Below are positions 7,932 through 16,630 of a stretch of DNA of 24,224 bases, piece by piece. The translations under genes were made by a program, and so were the position numbers. Origin of the DNA: Bacteroidales bacterium (GTDB lineage Bacteria; Bacteroidota; Bacteroidia; Bacteroidales; UBA932); the NCBI GenBank assembly GCA_024401945.1, contig JAKSKC010000010.1:1-24224 (forward strand), given 5' to 3'. The stretch's first letter is position 1. Every line of letters begins with the position of its first letter. The notes below the pieces were generated by a model. The model did no database searches and was not told the origin of the DNA. It saw only the letters and a program-made list of their open reading frames with translations.

Positions 7932-7939
7932 TATCTTTG
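7932..7939 (+). promoter_or_regulatory. -7 box of the pseudouridine synthase gene
   Basis: TATCTTTG matches TAnnTTTG. It predicts a transcript start around 7945, which rules out the in-frame GTG at 7944 as a useful start and supports the ATG at 7959. The nearest TTTG upstream (7904-7907) is 24 nt away, a little far for a -33 element. Confidence 0.6.
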
Positions 7940-7958
7940 CAGCGTGGAATACAGGAAT

Positions 7959-8648
7959 ATGACATCAGATGAGTTCGAAGGACTGCAGGGCAGGATCCTG
8001 TTCGAAGACAATCATCTGCTTATCGTCGGCAAGAAAAGCGGCGAGATAGTTCAAGCTGACAGGACAGGCGACGAGTGCCTGGCCGAGACATACAAGGCCT
8101 TCATCGCAATCAGGGACAGCAAGCCCGGTAAAGTGTTCATGGGCATTCCCCACAGGCTTGACCGCCCCGTAAGCGGCATCTGTGTGCTGGCAAAGACAAG
8201 CAAGGCGCTGGAAAGGATGTCCGCGATGTTCCGCGACGGACAGGTGCACAAAACCTACCGCGCGCTCTGCTGCGGACGGCCCGTGGAGGACTCCGGACAT
8301 CTGGAGGACTGGCTATACCGGAACGAAAAGCAGAACAAGAGCTATGTCCGCAAGGTGGAGGGATCCAAACTTGCGAAACTGAACTACCGCTATCTTTACA
8401 GCACGGACAGATATCACCTGCTGGAGGTGGAACTTCTCACGGGGCGCCATCACCAGATAAGATGCCAGCTGAGCAATATCGGCTGCTGCATCAAGGGGGA
8501 TCTGAAATACGGCGCTCCACGGTCCAATCCGGACGGAGGCATATGCCTGCACGCCTACAGGATACAGTTCACACATCCCGTCAAGAATACGGAGATCGAC
8601 ATAATCTGCCCGCTGCCGTCAAGCTGGAAGGGAATCAGGAGCGAGTGA
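7959..8648 (+). CDS. RluA-family pseudouridine synthase
   Basis: A 229-residue enzyme that isomerises uridine to pseudouridine in structured RNA. The catalytic motif HRLDRPVSG (65-73) contains the essential Asp68. The C-terminal motif GRHHQIRCQLSNIGCCIKGDLKYG, which is typical of the RluA branch, starts near residue 162. There is no N-terminal S4 RNA-binding domain. This is the compact form, so the target (rRNA or tRNA position) cannot be told from sequence. The ATG at 7959 follows AGGAAT and fits the promoter; the upstream GTG at 7944 is less likely. Its 3' end overlaps the convergent AraC-type gene by 14 bp, so the two transcripts must be complementary at their ends. Confidence 0.9.
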   Translation: MTSDEFEGLQGRILFEDNHLLIVGKKSGEIVQADRTGDECLAETYKAFIAIRDSKPGKVFMGIPHRLDRPVSGICVLAKTSKALERMSAMFRDGQVHKTYRALCCGRPVEDSGHLEDWLYRNEKQNKSYVRKVEGSKLAKLNYRYLYSTDRYHLLEVELLTGRHHQIRCQLSNIGCCIKGDLKYGAPRSNPDGGICLHAYRIQFTHPVKNTEIDIICPLPSSWKGIRSE

Positions 8649-9618
8649 TCTTCTTGAGATATTCGCTCGGTGATTCGTTCATAACAAGCTTGAAAGCCAT
8701 ATTGTAGGAAACGCTGGAATGGAATCCGGACTTGACAGCCAGTTCCACCACCTTGAGCCCGGGATTCTCCTGCATAAGCCCCACAGAGTATCTCACCCTG
8801 TATCCGTTTATGAACTGCCTGAAATTCTTTCCGTAACACACATTGATGACGTGGGAGATATAGGCCCGGTTGTAGCCCACATCGCCGGCCAGGTCATAGA
8901 TTGAATAGTCGTCCCTCAGATAGGGCCGGACATCCTCCATATACTGCACCACCTTGCCATAGATCGAGTTGACCCGGTCCGGATCCTCGTTACGCGAAGC
9001 AATGCTCCTGAGCACTCCGGATGCCACGGAATCCTTCAGTTTCCTTTCAAAGGCCGGCGACAGGAGCATGGTCAGGGACAGTCTGGAACGCAGATAAAGC
9101 AGCACATCGGCACAAAACAGGACGAGCGCCAGCAACACCATCGGGACGGTCCCCGCACCGGCCGACACGGCCAGGAGGACAAGTACTGTAAGCAGGGGAA
9201 CCAACATCATATAGAAGAAGCGCGCATAATCCTCGACGCCGTCCTGCAGGGCTTCGGGCTGGAAAAGATCCTGCAGGTGACGGAACTTCCTTCTTGACAG
9301 GATGAAGGAAAAAACCACGGGCAGCGAAATGGAGATGGCCAGAACAGCCTGCAAGAGACAAAGATACTGCCCGTGGAAAATACATACGGCCACAAGAACA
9401 CAGACAAGGGCGAAGACTTCGGACCCCAACGAAAAAACCGCGTCCTCGTGGGACAGCGGACAAAACACCATCATCACTCCGGTTGCCGATAGATACGCAC
9501 ATATGCAGGATATGTCGGGGATACCGTCTCCAAGGACAACCCCGAGGATTATCAGGACAACGAATGCGACAGGCGGCAACAGCCTGCATATGCGGCGGAG
9601 CGGGAAGAACTTCATCAT
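8635..9618 (-). CDS. Membrane-anchored AraC-family transcriptional regulator
   Basis: A 327-residue protein with about six N-terminal membrane segments (roughly 15-30, 36-54, 64-82, 86-108, 134-153, 158-177). A linker leads to a C-terminal AraC/XylS DNA-binding domain (about 220-325). The first helix-turn-helix is YSIYDLAGDVGYNRAYISHVIN. The second is LKVVELAVKSGFHSSVSYNMAFK, followed by the family ending ESPSEYLKK. The protein therefore acts at the inner membrane as a one-component regulator; the signal is unknown. The start is taken as the first of two ATG codons at 9618, because a -7 box lies just upstream at 9639-9646. A longer frame from 9657 would begin before the promoter. An 11-bp inverted repeat spans the promoter and may be its own operator. 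No sensor kinase or obvious target gene stands beside it. Confidence 0.85.
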   Translation of the reverse strand: MMKFFPLRRICRLLPPVAFVVLIILGVVLGDGIPDISCICAYLSATGVMMVFCPLSHEDAVFSLGSEVFALVCVLVAVCIFHGQYLCLLQAVLAISISLPVVFSFILSRRKFRHLQDLFQPEALQDGVEDYARFFYMMLVPLLTVLVLLAVSAGAGTVPMVLLALVLFCADVLLYLRSRLSLTMLLSPAFERKLKDSVASGVLRSIASRNEDPDRVNSIYGKVVQYMEDVRPYLRDDYSIYDLAGDVGYNRAYISHVINVCYGKNFRQFINGYRVRYSVGLMQENPGLKVVELAVKSGFHSSVSYNMAFKLVMNESPSEYLKKITRS

Positions 9619-9638
9619 ATCATTTCTTTTGGCTCCGG

Positions 9639-9646
9639 CAAATATA
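9639..9646 (-). promoter_or_regulatory. -7 box of the AraC-type regulator gene
   Basis: The minus strand reads TATATTTG, an exact TAnnTTTG match, giving a leader of about 15 nt before the ATG at 9618. No TTTG is seen at -33, where one arm and the spacer of the inverted repeat lie instead. Confidence 0.65.
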
Positions 9647-9649
9647 GAA

Positions 9650-9687
9650 TATACCACGGTCAGTAGCGGAGTACGAACCGTGGTATA
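9650..9687. repeat. 11-bp perfect inverted repeat spanning the AraC-type gene promoter
   Basis: TATACCACGGT at 9650-9660 is matched exactly by its reverse complement at 9677-9687, with a 16-nt spacer. One arm sits 3 nt upstream of the -7 box and the other upstream of the -33 region. The two centres are 27 bp apart. This geometry suits an operator bound by a dimer. A terminator for the YitT gene that ends at 9706 is the alternative, but no T-run follows the hairpin. Confidence 0.6.
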
Positions 9688-9705
9688 AACAAGAATATAC
9701 GTTTT

Positions 9706-10659
9706 TTATTTCCTGTTTTTCCTCGAACCGGTCTTGTAGGTGTCGAATCCTTTGCCATAAACACCTGTGACGGAAGAGATTGAGAGGAACGCATCAGGAT
9801 CTATCGTCTTGACATACCTGAGGAACTGGCTGAGGTCGCGCTTTCTTGTCAGCACCATCAGCACCTGCGTGGGCTGCTTGGTGTACCATCCCTTTCCGTC
9901 AAGGACAGTAACTCCCCTGTGGAGGTCGTTCGTTATCGCGTCGGCAATCTCGGCATATTTCGCCGAAAGGATGAACAGCTGCACGGACTGGCGGGAACCG
10001 GAAAGGTAAAGGTCCAGGACCGTACTGTTGACCGTAATGAGGATGAAACCGTAAACGACGGTCGTGATCTTTTCCGTGAAAGGCATCAGCACTCCAGCCT
10101 GGGTATAGGACGGCACGAACAGTGATGACAGGATGACGATGGCATCAGTCGCCAGGATCATCCTGCCTGGAGAGACGTTCCTGTATTTGTTCACGATCAG
10201 GGCGACGATGTCCGTTCCTCCGGTGCTTCCACCCTGGCTCATCGTAAGGCCTATTCCGACGCCTGACATTATGCCACCCATTATGGTACTCATGAGTTTC
10301 CCGTTGTCGATGGCCAGCGTGCTGCATATCTCATACGGAATAAGCTCCTGACACAGGTTGAGGCCGACGGACGCCATTACAATTGCATATACGGTCTTCC
10401 ATCCGAATCCTTTTCCGAGAGTGAACAACGCAGCCACCAGAAGGCCTATGTTGATGACGAAATATGAATAACCCATCTTTATGGCACCCCCGGACGCGTA
10501 CTGGATGATTGACGCCATACCGGTAACACCTCCGCCGATGAGGTTGTTCGGAACCAGGAAAATGCTCCATCCGACGACGTAAAGAGCTATCCCGACCGAT
10601 ATGAAAAGATACTCCTTGAATACTACAAGGACCTTATTCTTTGTTATTGACATTGCCAT
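9706..10659 (-). CDS. YitT-family membrane protein (second tandem copy)
   Basis: A 317-residue inner-membrane protein of the YitT family: about five to six membrane segments (DUF161 type), then a cytoplasmic DUF2179 domain. The Gly-rich motif [10 protein letters not shown] (142-151) is the family hallmark. The C-terminal domain starts near SRQSVQLFILS (about 223) and contains RGVTVLDGKGWYTK and SVTGVYGKGFD. The transported substrate or role of this family is not established. The first ATG (10659) overlaps the upstream paralogue by 26 bp; an ATG two codons later would still overlap by 20 bp. The two proteins share every motif in the same order, so they arose by tandem duplication and may form a heteromer. 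The gene ends 88 nt before the AraC-type gene start. Confidence 0.88.
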   Translation of the reverse strand: MAMSITKNKVLVVFKEYLFISVGIALYVVGWSIFLVPNNLIGGGVTGMASIIQYASGGAIKMGYSYFVINIGLLVAALFTLGKGFGWKTVYAIVMASVGLNLCQELIPYEICSTLAIDNGKLMSTIMGGIMSGVGIGLTMSQGGSTGGTDIVALIVNKYRNVSPGRMILATDAIVILSSLFVPSYTQAGVLMPFTEKITTVVYGFILITVNSTVLDLYLSGSRQSVQLFILSAKYAEIADAITNDLHRGVTVLDGKGWYTKQPTQVLMVLTRKRDLSQFLRYVKTIDPDAFLSISSVTGVYGKGFDTYKTGSRKNRK

Positions 10660-11566
10660 TAGAAGTTTTATTCTTGATACCTGTCTTTATTTCCTCGAAA
10701 CCCTCCCCATACACACCGCTGGTCGGTGATACCGTCATGAAAGCATGCGGGTCTATTGCCTTGATCTCTGTCTGGAGCTCGCGCAGCTGCCTCTTTCTGA
10801 CAATGATGAGCAGCACGTTCTTGTCCTTCTTGGTATACCATCCCTGGGCATTGAGCACGGTTACTCCCCTGTCAAGTTCGTTTATTATATGGTCCGCGAT
10901 GGCCGGATACTTTTCCGAGAATACAAGGATCTTGACCGAGGACTGCCTTCCGAGAAACAGGAAATCCAGCATCACGGAGAAGGTGATCATCATAATGTAA
11001 CCGTATACCATGTCGGAGAATACCTTTCCCGGGATGAAGAGGATACTTGTGATGATCACGCAGTCACATATCATGAACACCTTTCCGAGGGATACCGGCC
11101 AGTACTTGTTTATGATGATGGCAAGGATGTCCGTTCCACCGGTGCTCCCCCCTCTGGAGAAAATGAAATTGATGGCGAAGGCTTCCAGTGCACCTCCTAT
11201 GACAGGAAGGAGGAAACGCTCGGGGACATACAGGAAATGCCCTTCTACCGCGTGTATGGAAGGGAACATCGCCCACAATTCCAATAAAATGGACGACAGG
11301 AATATACAGTATATGGTTCTGATTCCGAACCCGCGTCCCATTATGAAAAAGGCTATTATCAGAAGGGCTGCGTTCAAGACCGCATAGGAGGCGGATACCG
11401 GAATAAGGTTTCCCGTAGCCATCTGAATAATTACGCAAAGACCCGTCAGGCCGCCCGCGGAAAGCCCGTTGGGGATTATGAATATCCCCCAGGCCGCCGT
11501 ATACAGAATGACGCCCAACGTAAGCAGAAGGTAATCCTCCAGAATCTTCAACGGTTTCTGCTTCAT
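10634..11566 (-). CDS. YitT-family membrane protein (first tandem copy)
   Basis: A 310-residue paralogue of the next gene, with the same plan: hydrophobic N-terminal half opening [27 protein letters not shown], the motif [10 protein letters not shown] (138-147), then a DUF2179 domain ([43 protein letters not shown]). The C-terminal tail is basic and Asn-rich ([13 protein letters not shown]) and overlaps the start of the second copy. Its own ATG overlaps the leuS stop as ATGA (11563-11566), so translation is probably coupled to leuS. Function is unknown beyond being an integral membrane protein with a small ligand-binding-like cytoplasmic domain. Confidence 0.88.
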   Translation of the reverse strand: MKQKPLKILEDYLLLTLGVILYTAAWGIFIIPNGLSAGGLTGLCVIIQMATGNLIPVSASYAVLNAALLIIAFFIMGRGFGIRTIYCIFLSSILLELWAMFPSIHAVEGHFLYVPERFLLPVIGGALEAFAINFIFSRGGSTGGTDILAIIINKYWPVSLGKVFMICDCVIITSILFIPGKVFSDMVYGYIMMITFSVMLDFLFLGRQSSVKILVFSEKYPAIADHIINELDRGVTVLNAQGWYTKKDKNVLLIIVRKRQLRELQTEIKAIDPHAFMTVSPTSGVYGEGFEEIKTGIKNKTSNGNVNNKE

Positions 11567-14295
11567 TTCACAACGATATTGATGATTCTGCCCGGAACCA
11601 CAATCACCTTGACGATGTCAAGGCCTGAGGTCCACTTGGCCGTAAGTTCGTGGGCACGTACTGCAGCTTCCACGTCAGCAGGGGACGCACTCTTCGGGAG
11701 ATCGACGGTGAAACGCATCTTGCCGTTGAACTGCACCGGATATGTGACGGAATCCTCCGCTGCAAGCGCAGGGTTGAACTTGGGGAATTCAGCGTATGCG
11801 ACACTGCTGTCATGTCCGAGGACCTGCCACAACTCCTCCGCAATGTGAGGCGCGAACGGGCTCAGAAGCACCGTGAGCGGCTCAAGTATCTCCCTCTTCG
11901 AACACTTGAGCTCGGTGAGTTCATTGAGGGCTATCATGAAGGCGCTGATGGTCGTATTGTATGAGAATGCCTCGATGTCCGCCTCTTCCTTGCCGATCAG
12001 TTTATGAAGGGCCTTGAGTTCTGCAGGCGTCGCCGGAGCGTCTTCCACGATCAGCTTGTCCTTGTCGTAGAAAAGACGCCAGAACTTCCTTAGGAAACGG
12101 TTTACACCGTCAATCCCCTTGGTATCCCACGGCTTGCTCTGTTCAACGGGACCGAGGAACATTTCGTAAAGCCTGAGCGTGTCGGCGCCATAATTGTCGC
12201 ATATGTCGTCAGGATTGACGACGTTGAACATACTCTTGCTCATCTTCTCGACCGCCCATCCGCATATATATTCCCCGTTTTCAAGGATGAAATCGGCATC
12301 CGCATATTCCGGTCTCCATTTCCTGAAGGCCTCCGTATTCAGTTTGTCGGCACGCACAAGATTGATGTCCACGTGGATCGCAGTCGTCTCATAGGCATCC
12401 TTGAGACCTGCTGACACGAAGGTGTTGGTTCCCACGACCCTGTATACGAAATTTGAACGGCCCTGTATCATTCCCTGATTGATGAGTTTCCTGAAAGGCT
12501 CGTCCTCGCATACGTATCCGAGGTCATAGAGGAATTTGTTCCAGAACCTGGAATAGATCAGGTGTCCGGTGGCATGCTCCGTACCCCCTACGTACAGGTC
12601 CACGTTGCGCCAGTATCCGTTCTCCTCCTTCCCGACAAGGGCCTTGTCATTGCGGGAGTCCATATACCTGAGATAATACGCGCTCGATCCGGCAAAGCCC
12701 GGCATCGTGTTCTTCTCCAGAGGATATCCCCTGTACGTCCAGTCCTTCGCCCTGGCGAGAGGAGGCTCGCCTCCACAGGCCTTGAATTCATCGATTTCAG
12801 GGAGACGGAGTGGAAGTTCGTCCTCAGGCATCGCCGTAGGGATACCGTCCTTGTAATATATAGGAAAAGGTTCACCCCAGTAGCGCTGGCGTGAGAAGAT
12901 GGCATCACGGAGACGATAATTGGTCTTCCTTCGACCCAGCCCCTTTTCCTCAACATAGTCTTTTGCAGCCTCGATCGCCTTCTTCACGTCCATACCATTA
13001 AGGAACGATGAATTGCACATGATTCCTTCCTTGGCATCAAAGCTTTTTTCGGACACGTCACATCCTTCGATGATAGGTATTATCGGGAGCTTGAATTTCC
13101 TTGCGAAGGCGTAATCCCTGCTGTCGTGCGCAGGAACGGCCATCATGGCTCCGGTACCATACCCCGCGAGCACATACTCTGATATCCATATAGGAATCCT
13201 TTCACCCGTAAGGGGATTGATTCCATACGATCCGGAGAATACGCCGGTGACACTTTTGGTTTCGGATATCCTCTCGCGTTCAGTTTTCTTCCTGACCTCA
13301 TTTATGTAGGCCTCAACCTCAGCCTTCCTGGACTCCGCGGTCAGTTTTCCGACCAGATCGCTTTCCGGGGCAAGGACCATGAAAGTCACGCCGAATATCG
13401 TATCCACACGCGTCGTGAATATGGTCACCGGCATAGTCCTTCCGTCACATTCCGTATTGAACTCGACCTCGGTTCCCTCCGACTTCCCTATCCAGTTGCG
13501 CTGCATATCCTTGAGCGAGTCAGTCCAGTCAAGTCCGTCCAGACCGGAGAGGAGCCTTTCGGCGTAGGCGGAAACCCTGAGCTGCCACTGGGTCATCTTC
13601 TTCTGCTCCACAGGATATCCTCCACGGATGCTCAGACCCTCCTTCACCTCGTCATTCGCCAGCACCGTGCCCAGCCCTTCGCACCAGTTCACGGAAGTCT
13701 CTCCCTGATAGGCGATCCTGTACTGCATGAGGATGTCCGACTTCTCCTTTTCATCCGCGCTGTTCCACTTTTCCGCGGTAATGTCCCCATAGCCGACGGT
13801 AGCGAGTTTATCCACAAGTTCGGAAATCGGACGGGCCTTGTCAGCCTCAGGATCATACCAGCTGTCGAACATCTTGAGGAACGCCCATTGAGTCCATTTG
13901 TAGTAATCCGGGTCGCATGTTCTGAATTCACGGTCCCAATCATATGAGAAACCGATTCTGTCAAGCTGCTGACGGTATCTCGCCACATTGGCCATAGTTG
14001 TGACCTCAGGGTGCTGTCCCGTCTGTATCGCATACTGCTCCGCAGGAAGACCGAAAGCATCATAGCCCATCGGGTGCAGCACATTGAACCCCTTCAGCCT
14101 CTTGTACCTGGCGAAGATATCCGATGCGATATATCCGAGAGGATGACCCACGTGGAGACCCGCTCCTGAAGGATACGGGAACATGTCGAGGACATAGAAC
14201 TTTGGTTTTGTGGAATTTTTTTCCGCACTGAATGTCTTGTTTGCAGCCCAGTATGCCTGCCACTTGCTCTCAATACTCTTGAAATCGTAATCCAT
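11563..14295 (-). CDS. leuS: Leucyl-tRNA synthetase
   Basis: This 910-residue class I synthetase charges tRNA-Leu with leucine in the cytoplasm. The HIGH-type signature is [16 protein letters not shown] (around residues 40-55, His48 and His51). The KMSKS loop is exact at 684-688. Between them lies the CP1 editing domain that hydrolyses mischarged tRNA, with [22 protein letters not shown] and [16 protein letters not shown]. The C-terminal anticodon-binding helices include [21 protein letters not shown]. The length is slightly above the bacterial norm of about 860. The gene begins 5 nt after the M28-like gene ends and has no promoter of its own. It is therefore probably expressed from that gene's promoter, together with the downstream YitT pair. 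Confidence 0.97.
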   Translation of the reverse strand: MDYDFKSIESKWQAYWAANKTFSAEKNSTKPKFYVLDMFPYPSGAGLHVGHPLGYIASDIFARYKRLKGFNVLHPMGYDAFGLPAEQYAIQTGQHPEVTTMANVARYRQQLDRIGFSYDWDREFRTCDPDYYKWTQWAFLKMFDSWYDPEADKARPISELVDKLATVGYGDITAEKWNSADEKEKSDILMQYRIAYQGETSVNWCEGLGTVLANDEVKEGLSIRGGYPVEQKKMTQWQLRVSAYAERLLSGLDGLDWTDSLKDMQRNWIGKSEGTEVEFNTECDGRTMPVTIFTTRVDTIFGVTFMVLAPESDLVGKLTAESRKAEVEAYINEVRKKTERERISETKSVTGVFSGSYGINPLTGERIPIWISEYVLAGYGTGAMMAVPAHDSRDYAFARKFKLPIIPIIEGCDVSEKSFDAKEGIMCNSSFLNGMDVKKAIEAAKDYVEEKGLGRRKTNYRLRDAIFSRQRYWGEPFPIYYKDGIPTAMPEDELPLRLPEIDEFKACGGEPPLARAKDWTYRGYPLEKNTMPGFAGSSAYYLRYMDSRNDKALVGKEENGYWRNVDLYVGGTEHATGHLIYSRFWNKFLYDLGYVCEDEPFRKLINQGMIQGRSNFVYRVVGTNTFVSAGLKDAYETTAIHVDINLVRADKLNTEAFRKWRPEYADADFILENGEYICGWAVEKMSKSMFNVVNPDDICDNYGADTLRLYEMFLGPVEQSKPWDTKGIDGVNRFLRKFWRLFYDKDKLIVEDAPATPAELKALHKLIGKEEADIEAFSYNTTISAFMIALNELTELKCSKREILEPLTVLLSPFAPHIAEELWQVLGHDSSVAYAEFPKFNPALAAEDSVTYPVQFNGKMRFTVDLPKSASPADVEAAVRAHELTAKWTSGLDIVKVIVVPGRIINIVVK

Positions 14296-14300
14296 ATGCT

Positions 14301-15629
14301 TTAATTTTTCTTTTTCAATCTGAATTCGACGTAAACCGACATCTCGGACTTCACCTTTTCGCCGTGCAGCCTGGCCGGTTTCCAGTTCGGGGATGCCTCG
14401 ATCACCCTGACCGCCTCCTCGTCAAGCAGGGGATGCACACCCTTCAGCACCTTCACGTCACACACCTTTCCCTTCTCGTCAATGACGAAATCCACCAGAA
14501 CACGTCCCTGGATTCCCTGCTCGACTGCCTTCTGCGGATACCTCAGATAGGTATACACCCACTTCATAAGGAAGGCAGCGGGTTCCGTGGAGCCGAGGAA
14601 CATAGGAGGGACGTCACACTCGTTATAAGGCTTTATGTCCTCCTCCCTCATGCGGCTGCGCTTTATCTCGTCGCTCTGCTTGAAGATAGGTTTCGCTCCG
14701 TTGGCCAGGGCAAGCGTGTAATTGTAGATATATTCCAGTTCCTTCTCCATATTCGGATAATCGATTATGGATTCGGTGTCCTTCACGCTGTTGTATTCAG
14801 GATACATCCCGGTAGTGAAGAATACGGACGGTATCTCCTTGCCATAGAATGACCTCTGGTCAGAAGCGCAGGGTTCCATGGAGACAAGTTGCGGCTGAAT
14901 GGGCTGCAGGGTCCCTGCCAGCTGGCTCAGGACATTGTTCATGTCGGGATTGGAGGCCGTATATGCATAGAATCCCCTCTCACCGGTTCCCAGCATATCC
15001 AGGTTGATCATCGCGTCTATGGCCGGGACCTTGTCGAATGACCGGTTGAGGAAGTACCAGGAGCCTGCATTCGAATTAAGGGAGGCACCGAAGGCTACGA
15101 ATATGATCGAACGGCGGAAAAGCACCGAATTGGTCCGTATCCTCCTTGCAAGCTGGATAAGCATTGCAAGTCCTGAAGCATTGCCGTTAGCACCGTAAAA
15201 GACCTGCTCGACACGCTTCCCGTCAACGGTGAGAACATTTGTCCCCATATTGTCAAGACGGGCTCCGATCACAATGAAACGGTTCTTCAGTTCCTTGTCA
15301 TAACCCGGAATCACAGCAACCACGTTCCTCGATATCAGGGTGTCACCTCCTTCCTTCCTGAGGCCGAAGATATCCCCGCCCGCAGCGGAAAGCAGGTCGG
15401 CACCGGCTTCGGAGAGCGCCTGCTCCACATATTGGGCAGCTTCAGTTTCTCCTTCGGAACCGGCCTTCCGGCCTTCCAGGACGGCGGCGCTGAGATTGCG
15501 TATATGCTCTCTGAACGATGCTGACGTTTCGCTTTCGAACAGTTCCGCGAACTGCGGGTCCTGCATCTGGGCGGAGCACAGAACGGACACGGACAACATC
15601 AGAACAAATATTACGCTTCTTTTGGTCAT
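14301..15629 (-). CDS. Degenerate M28-peptidase-like protein fused to a TonB C-terminal domain
   Basis: A 442-residue exported protein (signal peptide [21 protein letters not shown]). Residues about 35-310 have the fold plan of M28 zinc aminopeptidases: [72 protein letters not shown]. However, nearly all active-site residues are changed. The first metal His is Arg124, the bridging Asp is Asn148, the catalytic and ligand Glu pair is Ser183-Leu184, and the last His is Asn280. Only Asp211 is kept. It is therefore unlikely to be a peptidase. Residues about 360-440 form a TonB_C domain ([34 protein letters not shown]), which binds partner proteins at the outer membrane in TonB. The gene heads an operon with leuS, 5 nt downstream. 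Confidence 0.85.
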   Translation of the reverse strand: MTKRSVIFVLMLSVSVLCSAQMQDPQFAELFESETSASFREHIRNLSAAVLEGRKAGSEGETEAAQYVEQALSEAGADLLSAAGGDIFGLRKEGGDTLISRNVVAVIPGYDKELKNRFIVIGARLDNMGTNVLTVDGKRVEQVFYGANGNASGLAMLIQLARRIRTNSVLFRRSIIFVAFGASLNSNAGSWYFLNRSFDKVPAIDAMINLDMLGTGERGFYAYTASNPDMNNVLSQLAGTLQPIQPQLVSMEPCASDQRSFYGKEIPSVFFTTGMYPEYNSVKDTESIIDYPNMEKELEYIYNYTLALANGAKPIFKQSDEIKRSRMREEDIKPYNECDVPPMFLGSTEPAAFLMKWVYTYLRYPQKAVEQGIQGRVLVDFVIDEKGKVCDVKVLKGVHPLLDEEAVRVIEASPNWKPARLHGEKVKSEMSVYVEFRLKKKN

Positions 15630-15635
15630 AACCTA

Positions 15636-15643
15636 CAAAATTA
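15636..15643 (-). promoter_or_regulatory. Candidate -7 box of the M28-like/leuS operon
   Basis: The minus strand reads TAATTTTG, matching TAnnTTTG. Its end lies only 6 nt before the ATG at 15629, so the transcript would start at or within a few bases of the start codon. No other match is present between this gene and phoH. Confidence 0.45.
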
Positions 15644-15655
15644 AGAATTTTGACA

Positions 15656-15663
15656 TATATTTG
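15656..15663 (+). promoter_or_regulatory. -7 box of the phoH gene
   Basis: TATATTTG is an exact TAnnTTTG match. The predicted start near 15669 leaves a 20-nt leader before the ATG at 15689. It excludes the upstream in-frame TTG at 15650. The opposing -7 box for the M28-like operon is only 12 nt away. Confidence 0.65.
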
Positions 15664-15688
15664 CAATCGTGCAACAGCCAATCACACG

Positions 15689-16627
15689 ATGAAGAAAACA
15701 CTCGAACTGCAAACAGCGGACCCGATTGAAATATACGGCGCGGGCAACCGGATTCTGGAAGAATTCTGCAGTTATTTCCCGGACTTGAAGGTCACTGCCA
15801 GAGGCAGCGGAATCATTCTGGAAGGCCGGCAGGACAGTATCCAGGAGTTTGAGCAGAAATTCGGTGAACTGACCGAGGTCAGTCATCGCAAACCCGGCCT
15901 CACGATATACGACGTGGAGGATATCTTCTCGGGCAGGGCTTCGGCGGATGCCTGCCGCCTGCACGGCGGGGAGGTCATCGTGCACAGGACCGACGGCAAA
16001 CCGGTCCGGGCCAGGAACACACACCAGCAGGATATGGTAAGGGCATATTTCGAAAATGACCTCGTATTCGCAGTAGGTCCTGCCGGGACAGGCAAGACAT
16101 ATATCGCCATAGCGCTGGCGGTCAGAGCATTGAAGAACAGGGAAATCCGCAGGATCATCCTCACCCGGCCGGCGGTTGAGGCCGGAGAAAGGCTGGGATT
16201 CCTGCCAGGAGACCTCAAAGACAAGCTCGACCCGTATCTTCAGCCTCTGTACGACGCCCTTGAAGATATGATTCCATCAAAGAAACTTCAGGAATTCATC
16301 GAGGATGACACTATCCAGATAGCTCCTCTCGCATATATGAGGGGGCGGACCCTGAACGATGCATGCGTCATTCTTGACGAGGCGCAGAACACCAATCTGG
16401 GACAGCTCAAGATGTTCCTCACGAGAATGGGCAGTGACGCGAAGTTCATAGTGACAGGGGACGCATCCCAGGTGGATCTGCCGCGCAAGGAGGATTCAGG
16501 CCTCATGCGCGGAGTCAGGATGCTTGAGAAACTGAAAGGTGTCGCAACCATAATCTTCGATTCGGAAGATATAGTGCGACACCCTCTGGTCACTAAAATT
16601 GTCAAGGCCTTCGAGGCCGTTGAGTAA
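15689..16627 (+). CDS. phoH: PhoH-family ATPase
   Basis: A 312-residue cytoplasmic P-loop ATPase of the PhoH-like (PhoH/YbeZ) family, linked in other bacteria to RNA metabolism and ribosome quality control together with YbeY. An N-terminal KH-like or small alpha/beta region (about 1-100) precedes Walker A GPAGTGKT (130-137). Then come the family motif LTRPAVEAGERLGFLPGD, Walker B VILDEAQN (227-234) and the sensor-like block VTGDASQVDLP. The start is the ATG at 15689, supported by the promoter and by the MKKTLELQ start. ybeY is not next to it here. The gene ends 3 nt before the convergent TPR-protein gene. Confidence 0.92.
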   Translation: MKKTLELQTADPIEIYGAGNRILEEFCSYFPDLKVTARGSGIILEGRQDSIQEFEQKFGELTEVSHRKPGLTIYDVEDIFSGRASADACRLHGGEVIVHRTDGKPVRARNTHQQDMVRAYFENDLVFAVGPAGTGKTYIAIALAVRALKNREIRRIILTRPAVEAGERLGFLPGDLKDKLDPYLQPLYDALEDMIPSKKLQEFIEDDTIQIAPLAYMRGRTLNDACVILDEAQNTNLGQLKMFLTRMGSDAKFIVTGDASQVDLPRKEDSGLMRGVRMLEKLKGVATIIFDSEDIVRHPLVTKIVKAFEAVE

Positions 16628-16630
16628 ATC

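Noticed and set aside
7832..7958. CIRCE/HrcA operator before dnaK
   Set aside because: No TTAGCACTC-type arm is present; the palindrome there has a different sequence and spacing.
9619..9657. Longer N-terminus for the AraC-type regulator
   Set aside because: The extension would start upstream of the -7 box at 9639-9646, so it would not be on the mRNA.
15650..15688. TTG start for phoH
   Set aside because: It overlaps the -7 box at 15656-15663; the ATG at 15689 has a normal leader.
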